From: JBEKYD01 sp049509915
GTDB lineage: Bacteria > Acidobacteriota > Terriglobia > Bryobacterales > Bryobacteraceae
Direction: 5' to 3'
NCBI GenBank assembly: GCA_049509915.1
Contig: JBEKZL010000037.1
Coordinates: 1 to 64,000 of the forward strand
DNA length: 64,000 bases
Part shown: piece by piece, positions 9,619-18,031 of the stretch
How positions within the stretch are numbered: position 1 is the stretch's first letter
Layout of the letters: every line of letters starts with the position of its first letter
Position numbers and translations under genes: made by a program
The notes under the pieces: generated by a model
What the model was told of the DNA's origin: nothing
Databases searched by the model: none
What the model saw: the letters and a program-made list of their open reading frames with translations, nothing else

Positions 9619-12600
9619 TTGTCCGCATCCGTTCGTATACCCGTATTCTTCGCTTTCTGGCTGGCCGCGCTGGCGCCGGCCCAATCGCTCGATCCCGCTC
9701 TTTATTCGGAAATGCACTGGCGCTCCATCGGCCCCACTCGCGCCGGCCGCGCGCGAGCCGTCGCCGGCGTACCCAGCCAGCCTAACGTGGCTTATATCGG
9801 ATTCGACAACGGCGGCGTCTGGCGCTCCACCGATTACGGCTCTACCTGGGTCCCCATCTTCGACCACGAAACCACCGGCGCCATCGGAGCCATCGCCGCC
9901 GCGCCCTCCAACCCCAACATCGTCTATGTCGGCACGGGCGCCGGCATCATTCGGCCCGATCTCGCCGTGGGCGATGGCATCTACCGCTCCACCGACGCCG
10001 GCAAGACCTGGGTCCATCTCGGCCTTCGCGATACCCAGATGATCGCCAATATCGACGTCGACCCGCGCGACCCCGCCCGCCTGTTCGTCGCCGCCCTCGG
10101 TCATCCCTACGGTCCCAATCCCGAGCGCGGCATCTTCCGCTCCACCGATGGCGGCGCCCACTTCGAAAAGGTGCTCTTCAAGGACGATTACACCAGCGCC
10201 AACGATGTCCGCATCGATCCCAGACATCCCAACGTCGTCTATGCCGGCCTCTGGCAGCAGCAACAGGGCTTTTATGAGAACGGCGCTTTCGGCGGCACCG
10301 GCGGCGGCGTATTTAAGTCCATTGATGGCGGCACCACCTGGAAGCAGCTCACCGGCGGCCTGCCATCGGTCATTGAAGCCAACCTGGCCATCGCCCCCAG
10401 CAATCCCGGCCTCGTCTATGCCATGGTGGCTTCTCCCGCCGCTCCAGGCGCCGGGCGCGGCGGTCGTGGCGGACGCGGTGGCGCGGCTGGCTCGGTCGCA
10501 TTCTATAAATCCACCGACGACGGCGAGCATTGGACCCTCACCGCCAGTCCCGAGGATCCCCGCCCGCTTCTCCGCATCGGCGGCGGCGACTTGCCCACGA
10601 TTACCGTCGATCCCAAGAACGAAAACGTCGTCTATAGTTCCTCGATCGTATTTTGGCGGACCGAGGATGGAGGCGCGACCTGGTCGGCCGTGCGCGGCTC
10701 GCCCGGCGGCGACGACTACCAGAAAAGCTGGATCAATCCCGAAAATCCCAATATCATCCTTCTGGTGTCCGACCAGGGCGGTGTGATTTCCGCCAATCGC
10801 GGTGAATCCTGGAGCAACTGGTATACCCAGCCCACCGCCGCCATGTATCACGTCACCACCGACAATGCCTTCCCCTATCGCCTGTGCGGCGGCCAACAGG
10901 ATTCCGGTTCGGCCTGCGTCGATAGCCGCGGCATGGATGGCGAAATCACCTTCCACGATTGGCACCCCGTCGCCATCGAGGAATACGGCATGGCCGCTCC
11001 CGATCCCAAGAATCCCGACCTGGTCTACGGCGGAAAAGTCAGCCTCTATAACCGCGCTACCGGACAAAAAACCAGCATCGGTCCCCCTCGCCCCGGCCGT
11101 GGCGCACCCGTTCCAGTCGTGCCGGGAGAGCCCCCCGCCCGCACCGTTCGCACTCAGCCGCTCATCTGGTCGCCCAAAGACCCCAATATTCTCTACTTCG
11201 CCACCGCAGGCGTTTGGAAGACCACCAACGGCGGCCATAACTGGATACCTATCAGCGGCGACCTCACGCGCCAATCCTGGGATGTGCCTGGTAATGCCGG
11301 TAAATATGCTTCCACCGTGACGCCATCCGCACTTGGCACCGTCACCGCCCTGGCGCCCTCCCCGCTCGACGTCAACGTGCTGTGGGCCGGCACCGGCGAC
11401 GGCTTCATCCAGGTCACCACCAACGGCGGCGCCAAATGGACCAACGTCACTCCGCCGCAGATCAAGCCCTGGACCCGCATCTTCAACATGGATGCCGGGC
11501 ACTTCGACACCAGGACCGCCTATGCCGCCGCCAACACCTTGCGCCTCGACGAAATGAACCCGCACTTCTGGCGCACTCACGATGGCGGCAAGACATGGAA
11601 TGAGATCGACAACGGCATCTCTTCCGGCGCTCCCGCCAATTCCATCCGAGAGGATCCGCGCAAGAAAGGCCTCCTCTACGCCGCTACCGAAACCCAGGTT
11701 TGGGTCTCCTTCGACGATGGCGACCACTGGCAGTCGCTCCGCCTCGATATGCCGGCGATCTCCGTGCGCGACATCGCCATCAAGGACGATGCCTCCTGCC
11801 TCTGCTCCGACCTGGTCGCAGGCACGCACGGCCGCGGCTTCTGGATTCTCGACGACGTGACCCCTCTACGCCAGGCCGCCGAGGCAGCCGCGGCTTCGAA
11901 CGCCTATCTGTTCAAGCCCGCCACCGCCCTCCGCATTCGCTTCGCCACCAACGATCCAACCCCCTGGCCGCCCGAGTGGCCGGCCGGGGAAAATCCGCCC
12001 GAGGGGGCCGTCGTCGATTACTACCTGCCGGCGGCTGCAACCGACGTGAAGCTGGAAATCATCGACGCTCAAGGAAAGGCTGTTCGCACTTATTCCAGCA
12101 CCGATCCGGTCGGAACCCCCGATCCCGTCACCGATCCGGCTGCCTACAACAAATTCTGCCAGCAGAAGCCAGCCGCGCCAGACTGCGATCTGCCGTTCTA
12201 TTGGCCCGCTCCGCAGCGGGTGCTCAAGACCGGCGCCGGCATGCACCGTTTCATCTGGGATTTGCATTATGACCCGATTCCCGGTGGCGGCGGCGGACGC
12301 GGCGACGGCGGCGGCAACGACCCCGTGCCACATCGCACCTACCCATCCGTCGATTCGCCCTGGGTCGCCCCCGGTCTGTACTCGGTGCGTTTGACCGCGA
12401 ACGGTAAGAGTCAAACCCAGCCCATCGCCGTCAAATTGGATCCGCGCGTCAAAATCACTCCCGAAATCCAGCGAATCTTCACCCTCACCACCGAGATCGA
12501 GAATCAGGCGCGCGCCGCCGCCGGCGCCTACGCCGAAGCCCGCGCCTCAACCGACAAGCTCAGGGCGCGGCCCCTTACGCCCGCGATCGAAGCTCTCATC

Positions 12601-12858
12601 AAACAGGTGGACGAGATCGCGCCGCCTTTGCCGGTAGGCGGCAATGAAAGTGGCGGAGGCGGCCGCGGCGGTGCGGCCGAACCCGCGCCTCCGCCCAATC
12701 TCGCCAACATCGGAGCCCGGCTGGTCACCGCCGCCATGGGCATGCAAGCTTCCGAAATGCCGCCCACGGCCGCCGAACTCCAGGCCTGCGGCCGGCAGCA
12801 AGCCGCCTACGCCGCACTGATGGCGAAATGGGCCGGCCTGAAAGCCAAAGCCCGCTAA
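9619..12858 (+). CDS. Secreted VPS10/sortilin-like BNR-repeat protein
   Basis: 1079 residues beginning with TTG, placed nine bases after GGAGG and opening a signal peptide (FFAFWLAALAPAQ). Repeated WRSTDYGSTW, YRSTDAGKTW, FRSTDGGAHF, FKSIDGGTTW and WRTEDGGATW motifs are BNR/Asp-box turns of two beta-propeller regions (about residues 25-380 and 510-730). The family is usually called a glycosyl-hydrolase or sortilin-like protein, but enzymatic activity is unproven. Gly/Arg-rich low-complexity inserts lie near residues 278-292, 890 and 1011. The stop codon TAA is the first three bases of the repeat element at 12856. Likely exported; substrate unknown. Confidence 0.85.
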   Translation: MSASVRIPVFFAFWLAALAPAQSLDPALYSEMHWRSIGPTRAGRARAVAGVPSQPNVAYIGFDNGGVWRSTDYGSTWVPIFDHETTGAIGAIAAAPSNPNIVYVGTGAGIIRPDLAVGDGIYRSTDAGKTWVHLGLRDTQMIANIDVDPRDPARLFVAALGHPYGPNPERGIFRSTDGGAHFEKVLFKDDYTSANDVRIDPRHPNVVYAGLWQQQQGFYENGAFGGTGGGVFKSIDGGTTWKQLTGGLPSVIEANLAIAPSNPGLVYAMVASPAAPGAGRGGRGGRGGAAGSVAFYKSTDDGEHWTLTASPEDPRPLLRIGGGDLPTITVDPKNENVVYSSSIVFWRTEDGGATWSAVRGSPGGDDYQKSWINPENPNIILLVSDQGGVISANRGESWSNWYTQPTAAMYHVTTDNAFPYRLCGGQQDSGSACVDSRGMDGEITFHDWHPVAIEEYGMAAPDPKNPDLVYGGKVSLYNRATGQKTSIGPPRPGRGAPVPVVPGEPPARTVRTQPLIWSPKDPNILYFATAGVWKTTNGGHNWIPISGDLTRQSWDVPGNAGKYASTVTPSALGTVTALAPSPLDVNVLWAGTGDGFIQVTTNGGAKWTNVTPPQIKPWTRIFNMDAGHFDTRTAYAAANTLRLDEMNPHFWRTHDGGKTWNEIDNGISSGAPANSIREDPRKKGLLYAATETQVWVSFDDGDHWQSLRLDMPAISVRDIAIKDDASCLCSDLVAGTHGRGFWILDDVTPLRQAAEAAAASNAYLFKPATALRIRFATNDPTPWPPEWPAGENPPEGAVVDYYLPAAATDVKLEIIDAQGKAVRTYSSTDPVGTPDPVTDPAAYNKFCQQKPAAPDCDLPFYWPAPQRVLKTGAGMHRFIWDLHYDPIPGGGGGRGDGGGNDPVPHRTYPSVDSPWVAPGLYSVRLTANGKSQTQPIAVKLDPRVKITPEIQRIFTLTTEIENQARAAAGAYAEARASTDKLRARPLTPAIEALIKQVDEIAPPLPVGGNESGGGGRGGAAEPAPPPNLANIGARLVTAAMGMQASEMPPTAAELQACGRQQAAYAALMAKWAGLKAKAR

Positions 12859-13000
12859 GTACTCCATTTCGGAGTTACAGCCACATATGGAGCCACCGCT
12901 CCTCGCGGTCGCGGCTCGGTTTCGCGCGTCCGAGCCGCGACCGTCAAGGATCGGTTGCGCGGAAATACGTTGGCGAAACCTATGAAGCCGTGTACCAAGC
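12856..13000 (+). repeat. MITE-like element, copy A (~145 bp)
   Basis: Begins TAAGTACTCCATTTCGGA and ends near TGTACCAAGC; the same sequence order recurs at 19886-20032. Imperfect terminal inverted repeats (CTAAGTACTCC against the reverse complement of the end, CTTGGTACAC) flank a palindromic core (GGTCGCGGCTCGG...CCGAGCCGCGACC at about 12907-12945). The first TAA is used as the stop codon of the preceding gene. Confidence 0.7.
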
Positions 13001-13078
13001 AAGACCTCCGCCGCTAGTAGTTTTCGAGTATTGTGTGGCCCTGCGTGGTTCGGTTAGCCTATTGTAGATTGTCAGGAT

Positions 13079-13084
13079 TATAAT
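13079..13084 (+). promoter_or_regulatory. Candidate -10 box TATAAT
   Basis: A perfect TATAAT lies 64 bases upstream of the DUF3179 start codon. The best -35 is weak (TTAGCC, 19-base spacing). A GAGAGGA precedes the start codon at 13149 as ribosome binding site. Confidence 0.4.
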
Positions 13085-13148
13085 CACTCATCGTCGGCGA
13101 TCGCTCTTGAGAGATGGCGCCTGAGTAACACACTGAGAGGACTTTAAG

Positions 13149-14363
13149 ATGAGCTTTTCTGGCCGCATTCGATGGCTTTGCGTATTGCTCGGGTGCCTGG
13201 GTGTTTCTTTGATTCTGGTTATCTACCCCATCTATGTAATCCGGCCATTCCGGGCGCAGGGAGCGAGGGAACTGGCTGTGGCGTTGACGATTTGCCGGTT
13301 CCGGCCAGTGCTTACGGTGGTATCGGCGCTGTTAGCCGTGGTATCGGCGATTCGGTACCGGGGACGCATCTGGCGGCGAATTTTGGCAGCGGCGGGCGCG
13401 GCACTGGTGTGCGCGCTGGCGGCCCTGGCGCGCGTGAACGTGTATGAGCTGATGTTCCACCCGGACGACCATCCGGCCTTCGCCGCGGCGAGTGAAGTCA
13501 GGCTCGATAAGGATGACAAGCTGATCGTGGTCAAAGTCCGCGGCAGCGCGCGTGCGTACCCGATTCGCACTATGGGTTACCACCATGTGATCAATGACGT
13601 GGTCGGAGGGACGGCGCTCGCGGCGACGTATTGAACGCTCTGTCACACCGGTCTGGTGTGGACGAGAGACGTGGACGGGCTGCGGCTGACGTTTCACCTG
13701 GCCGGCATCAACAACCAGAACTTTCTGATGCGCGACGACCAGACGGGAACCTATTGGCAGCAGATCAGCGGGCTGGCCGTTTCCGGCCCGCTTGAAGGGC
13801 GGCATCTCACGCTGGTTCACTCCGACGAGCTCACCTTCGCGGCATGGAAAGCGGAGGAGCCTGAAGGCACGGTGTTGCGGAACGTGGCCGGGTACGCCTC
13901 CCAATACGAGAAGAAAGATTGGGATGTGCGCATGAAGCGGGCGCCGGTAGTCATCCAGTTTCCGGAACAGGGAATGAAGCAGCGCGAACTGCTGCTGGGC
14001 ATAAAGGCTTACGGCGCCAGCCGGGCATTTCTCTACGACCGGGTGATTCAGGAGAAGCTGGTGAAAGACCACGTAGGGGCGGAGCCGGTGCTGCTGGTGG
14101 TGGGCGCGGATGGGGAATCCGTGAGGGCGTTTCGCGACCGAATCCCCGGCGTGGATGGTGCACCGGATTTCTACCGTATGACTGGGAACACGGCCGGCAC
14201 CCTGCTGATGGATGCGGCAACGGGCAGTAAGTGGAACTTTCAGGGGTGCGGCGTGTCGGGGAAAGCGAAGGGCATTTGCCTGGAACCTGTCCCCATGCTC
14301 AAAGACTATTGGTTCGACTGGCGGAACTATAACCCCAAGACGACGATTTGGGGGAAAAGATAG
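13149..14363 (+). CDS. DUF3179 membrane protein with in-frame UGA (candidate selenoprotein)
   Basis: Read through the UGA at 13632-13634 the gene gives 404 residues. Residues 1-100 hold about three membrane segments; the rest is a DUF3179 domain, recognisable by NNQNFLMRDDQTGTYWQQISG, AWKAEEPEGTVL and the C-terminal DYWFDWRNYNP. DUF3179 proteins have a TYCPLC-type motif; here it reads ATY-UGA-TLCHTG, so the UGA takes the place of the first Cys (residue 162) of a CxxC pair with Cys165. Both halves are in the same frame with no other disruption. A hairpin just after the UGA resembles a bacterial SECIS. Alternatives: a recent nonsense mutation, or a sequencing error turning TGC/TGT into TGA. The function of DUF3179 is unknown; a UxxC motif suggests thiol redox chemistry. 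Confidence 0.7.
13644..13660 (+). promoter_or_regulatory. Candidate SECIS hairpin
   Basis: CACACC (13644-13649) pairs perfectly with GGTGTG (13655-13660) around the loop GGTCT (13650-13654). The loop starts at the 16th base after the UGA. Known bacterial SECIS elements lie immediately 3' of the UGA with an apical loop about 16-37 bases away and a G at its start; the Escherichia coli fdhF loop contains the same GGUCU. The bulged U of the fdhF stem is not seen here. Confidence 0.55.
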
Positions 14364-14377
14364 TTAGCACGGCATCG

Positions 14378-14405
14378 GCAATCGCTCCCTGGCGGTCACG
14401 GCCCG
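14378..14405 (+). repeat. REP-like repeat, 5' half
   Basis: GCAATCGCTCCCTGGCGGTC followed by ACGGCCCG matches the left arm of the palindromic core seen at 19922 and 42833. It lies between two convergent genes. Confidence 0.5.
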
Positions 14406-14419
14406 TTAGCAATTCGGAC

Positions 14420-16324
14420 TCAGCGCTGAAACGCCACGAATCGGCCAATGCTGGTGCTTTTGGGAAATCCCTGGTATAAGCTGAGGCGTCTGGCGTCGCC
14501 GGCGCAGTCCAGGCAGATTATAGCGCAGGGGGCAGCGGGCACGGGAGGGGCGTAGCGGCGGGTGAGGTTGGACACGCCGGTGTGGAGGAAGCGGATTTCG
14601 GGGTGGCGCTCGCGCAACAGGGCCTGCAACGGGTACTCGAGGGTGAGGTTCGAGATGTCGATGCCCACCACGGCGCAGCCGGAGTGATCGAGGAGCGAGA
14701 CCGCGCCGAAGTACGATGCCTGGTTGTGCCAGGAACCCATGTCGGCGAAGTACTCCCGGTCGCGATCGGCGTGGAGGACACTGGACGTGCCGCTCCACGG
14801 GCGCACCCAATTTTCGAACAGGGCCGGGCGCGCGTTGTTGAGCAGAAACAGTGCGAGGAGGATCGACAGCGGCGCGCGCCAGCGGCCGAATATCGCGCCC
14901 ATGAGGGGTGCGGAGGCCAGCAGGAGCGGCAGGAAGAGCCGCGCCAGAAACGGTTGCCACTTGAGGTAGGCGCAGAAGGCGAGGAATCCGAATGCCAGCG
15001 CCGCGGTGTAGCAGAGCCAGGCCGCGTTGCGGCTGCGAACGGCGATCAGCGCAGCCAAGGCGAGCAGCAGCAGTTGCCAGCGATTGGGTGCGTTGGCTTC
15101 GTGATTCGCATTCACGGGCGGAGCGAATTCGGCCCATGGCCAGGTGGTGGCGGGATCGTTCCAATCGATGTGCAGCTTTTTGTGCGCAACTACGACGAAG
15201 CGATAAACGGCTTGATTCCAGCCCTGACTGCGCGCTCCGAGCTGCTCGGAGAGATTGCGGAGGGCGCCGGAGACCAGCGGCTTCCAACCGAGCTTATCGT
15301 TGCGCCAGCGGAAGGCGCCATCGCCTTGGGCGGAATCGAACCCGAGCGGCCAGCCGCTCAAGCGCCAGTTGCGGACGAAGAGCGGGGCATTGATGGCGAG
15401 GACGCAGGCGAGGGCGATGGCGGGGCAAGCCAGAACGTGGGGCGGCCGCCAATCGCGCATGTTGCGCCACACCCGCGGCATGGTGCGCGCAGCGGCCCGC
15501 GCGCCCGCCCACCATGCCACGGCTACTAGGGCGGGAGCAAACAGATAGGCCGTAGCTTTGGTATCGAGGGCCAGGCCGAGGGCGCAGCCGAAGCAGACGG
15601 CGTCCCACTTCCAGCGGGCGGCGCCGGTGCGGCCGGCGAAATAAATCGCCGCCACCAGCCACATGGCGCAGACAAGATCGTTCTTGGCGCCGGAAGAAGC
15701 CAGGATACCGGCCGGCAGCGTTGCCGCGACCAGCGCCGCCAGGGCCTGGCCGCGCGTACCGGCGCCCAGTTCGCCGGCGACCAGCGACACGCCGATCATA
15801 ACGCCCAACGATGCCGACCATTGCACCAGGTTGACGAACCAATCCCCACCGGCCAGCAAGTAGGCGTGCAGCATGAGGTACTCGGCCATGGGCTGGAGCA
15901 TGATCTGGTTCAGGAAGGGGGTGGGAAAAAAGCGTACGCTGGATTGTTCCGCCCAATAGACGACGCGCGGTAAGTGGTAGGCCATGGCGTCGGTGCTGTT
16001 GGGCGGGCTGAGCAGCGCGATGAGGCCGGTGAATACGGCCACCGTGATACATCCGGCCAGGCATACGATGACGACCGGGTCCGGTTTGAAGCGGGGGAAG
16101 GGGACCGGCCGGCGGCGCAGGAAGGCGGCAACCGCGATCAGGAGCCATGCCGCGGCCAGGGCGAATCGGGTGACCGCGCCGGCCAGGCTCAGCAGCTCCA
16201 CCATGGCCCAGGCTGCCCCCCCGAACATTACCGCCGCGCGCAGAAAGCGGTCCCGCCAGCCTTCGCTTTCCACCGCCAGAAACAAGGCGGCAAAAGCCAG
16301 GGGCAGGAACAGCATCATGACCAT
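14420..16324 (-). CDS. Polytopic membrane glycosyltransferase-like protein (GT39/ArnT-like)
   Basis: 634 residues, mostly hydrophobic, with about ten or more membrane segments. After the first segments comes an acidic luminal loop motif (LLSPPNSTDAMAYHLPRVVYW) that resembles the conserved first loop of lipid-linked sugar glycosyltransferases such as PMT/ArnT, where an Asp is catalytic. The C-terminal 130 residues are soluble. The expected role is transfer of a sugar from a polyprenyl phosphate donor on the outer face of the cytoplasmic membrane; substrate unknown. The start MVMM at 16324 has only a weak ribosome binding site. Confidence 0.65.
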   Translation of the reverse strand: MVMMLFLPLAFAALFLAVESEGWRDRFLRAAVMFGGAAWAMVELLSLAGAVTRFALAAAWLLIAVAAFLRRRPVPFPRFKPDPVVIVCLAGCITVAVFTGLIALLSPPNSTDAMAYHLPRVVYWAEQSSVRFFPTPFLNQIMLQPMAEYLMLHAYLLAGGDWFVNLVQWSASLGVMIGVSLVAGELGAGTRGQALAALVAATLPAGILASSGAKNDLVCAMWLVAAIYFAGRTGAARWKWDAVCFGCALGLALDTKATAYLFAPALVAVAWWAGARAAARTMPRVWRNMRDWRPPHVLACPAIALACVLAINAPLFVRNWRLSGWPLGFDSAQGDGAFRWRNDKLGWKPLVSGALRNLSEQLGARSQGWNQAVYRFVVVAHKKLHIDWNDPATTWPWAEFAPPVNANHEANAPNRWQLLLLALAALIAVRSRNAAWLCYTAALAFGFLAFCAYLKWQPFLARLFLPLLLASAPLMGAIFGRWRAPLSILLALFLLNNARPALFENWVRPWSGTSSVLHADRDREYFADMGSWHNQASYFGAVSLLDHSGCAVVGIDISNLTLEYPLQALLRERHPEIRFLHTGVSNLTRRYAPPVPAAPCAIICLDCAGDARRLSLYQGFPKSTSIGRFVAFQR

Positions 16325-16420
16325 GGAGAGCTGATTTTAGCAACCGGCCGAGGGATGACAGAGAGCGGCTGCGGGGTCCGCGGCAGGCCCGATGCCGGAT
16401 TGGTCCATTGGGCGCGGCGG

Positions 16421-16765
16421 TTACTGTCCCTGGTCTGGCTGGTTTTGCTGTCGCTGGTTTTGGTCCGGGAACGCGTGGGTGCCATGAGTGATGGCGGCGC
16501 CCGCCCGAAGCGCGGCGGCGACCGTTACCGCTTCGGCGATTTCCGGATCGGTGGCGCCGGCTTTGCGCGCTTTGCCGGCATGGATCTCGATGCAGTAGGG
16601 GCATTGGGTTGTGAAGGCGACGGCGAGCGCCATCAGTTCCTTGTACTTAGCCGGTATCGCTCCCTCGGCCATGGCAGCTTTGTCAAACGCCCAGAAGGCT
16701 TGCATCGCGGCCGAGGCATGGGCGTCCAGGATCTTGAGTTTCTTGAGGTTCGTCATGCTGTACAA
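16421..16765 (-). CDS. AhpD-like carboxymuconolactone decarboxylase family protein
   Basis: 114 residues. The AhpD core motif is present as ELMALAVAFTTQCPYCIEIH, with the CxxC pair and the following His that form the peroxidase-related active site of the family. The TTG at 16765 is preceded by AGGAGG at seven bases, a far better context than the ATG three codons further in. Such small proteins often act in peroxide or thiol redox reactions, but the substrate cannot be told. The C-terminal tail is Gln-rich (NQRQQNQPDQGQ). It is separate from its neighbours. Confidence 0.85.
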   Translation of the reverse strand: MYSMTNLKKLKILDAHASAAMQAFWAFDKAAMAEGAIPAKYKELMALAVAFTTQCPYCIEIHAGKARKAGATDPEIAEAVTVAAALRAGAAITHGTHAFPDQNQRQQNQPDQGQ

Positions 16766-16897
16766 GGCAATACCTCCTATTGTCGGGAAGAACCATAATT
16801 GTACCGGACGATTGCCCGTACGCCACGCGGTTTTCAGGCTGCTCTCGTGCTAAATTGCACATAGCTAGGCCGCGATCGGCGGCGGGCGGAATTTTCG

Positions 16898-17986
16898 GTG
16901 AAGCGATTTCCTTTTCTGGATTGGATGCGGGGCGTGGCAGTGATCGTGATGATCCAGTGTCACACCTTCAATTCCCTAACCCGGTTGGATCTGCGGGACG
17001 GCAGCGCGTTCGTTCTGTCGCAGTTTGTGGGCGGGATGGCGGCGCCGCTGTTTCTATTTATGGCGGGGATGACCAGCGCTTTCCAGATGGACGGGCTGGA
17101 ACGGCGCGAACCGAACCCGTTGCGGCGTTGGCGGCAGGCGCTACGCCGCGCCGGTTACATACTAGCCATCGCCTTTGCCTTCCGCCTCACCAACTGGATG
17201 GGGAGCTTTCCGGGCGGGAATTGGCACGAGATATTCAAAGTCGACATTCTGAATTGCATGGGCGTGGCCATGGCCTTTTTTGCGGCCGCGGCGGGGGTGG
17301 GCCGGGCCAACCGCGCGCGTGTCGCCGTAATGGGCGCTCTGGGGATTGCCGTGCTCTCGCCCATTTTGGCGAACCTCAACTGGGAGGGTGCGCCGAGCCT
17401 GCTGCGCGAATACCTGGTGCCGATACCGGGGCGCGGGCATTTTCCGTTCTTCCCGTGCGCAGCGTACCTGGGCTTCGGGATCGCGGTGGGTGCGGTGATA
17501 AAGCAAACCGCCGAGGAGCGAATGGAGCGGCTGATGCAATGGTCGGTGCTGGCCGGCTTCGGGCTCGTGTTCGGCGGGCAGTATTTCGCCAACCTGCCAT
17601 ATTCGATCTACGCAAACTCCAATTTTTGGACCAATAGCCCTGCCCTGGTTCTGATTCGGGTCGGGATCACGCTGGTGTTGATGCCGGCAACCTATTTATG
17701 GACGGAATACTGGGCGCACGCCGGCTGGAGTTGGGTGACGACCTTGGGCCGGAATTCGCTGATGGTCTATTGGGTACACGTGGTGCTGGTCTACGGGGCG
17801 CTGGCGAAACCGTTCAAGCGGACCATGAACATTGCGGAAGTTACGCTGGCGACGGCGGCGGTGATGGCGCTGATGGTGGCGCTCTCGGTCGTGTGGCTGC
17901 AGTGGAAGAGCCGGAGCGCCGCCGGATCCGCGGCGAATCCGACGGCGACCGCACGCGCAGGCTTGGCCTTGCCGGAATCGGGATAG
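16898..17986 (+). CDS. DUF1624 / heparan-alpha-glucosaminide N-acetyltransferase-like membrane protein
   Basis: 362 residues from GTG at 16898 with about ten membrane helices. The N-terminus FPFLDWMRGVAVIVMIQCHTFNSL carries the conserved DxxRG and membrane His typical of the acyltransferase-3/DUF1624/DUF418 superfamily, and a second conserved part is GRNSLMVYWVHVVLVYG near residue 285. By family, it would move acyl groups across or at the cytoplasmic membrane onto a sugar-containing acceptor. The two glycosyltransferase-like membrane proteins on either side fit a cell-envelope sugar context, but no operon joins them. Confidence 0.75.
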   Translation: MKRFPFLDWMRGVAVIVMIQCHTFNSLTRLDLRDGSAFVLSQFVGGMAAPLFLFMAGMTSAFQMDGLERREPNPLRRWRQALRRAGYILAIAFAFRLTNWMGSFPGGNWHEIFKVDILNCMGVAMAFFAAAAGVGRANRARVAVMGALGIAVLSPILANLNWEGAPSLLREYLVPIPGRGHFPFFPCAAYLGFGIAVGAVIKQTAEERMERLMQWSVLAGFGLVFGGQYFANLPYSIYANSNFWTNSPALVLIRVGITLVLMPATYLWTEYWAHAGWSWVTTLGRNSLMVYWVHVVLVYGALAKPFKRTMNIAEVTLATAAVMALMVALSVVWLQWKSRSAAGSAANPTATARAGLALPESG

Positions 17987-18031
17987 GTCTTGGGTGGGGC
18001 GGGCGGCGATTGCTCATAACTGGAAGCCCCG

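Noticed and set aside
13632..13634. Simple pseudogene call for the DUF3179 gene
   Set aside because: UGA falls exactly on the conserved Cys, the rest of the frame is intact and a SECIS-like hairpin follows; a plain nonsense mutation stays possible but is less economical.
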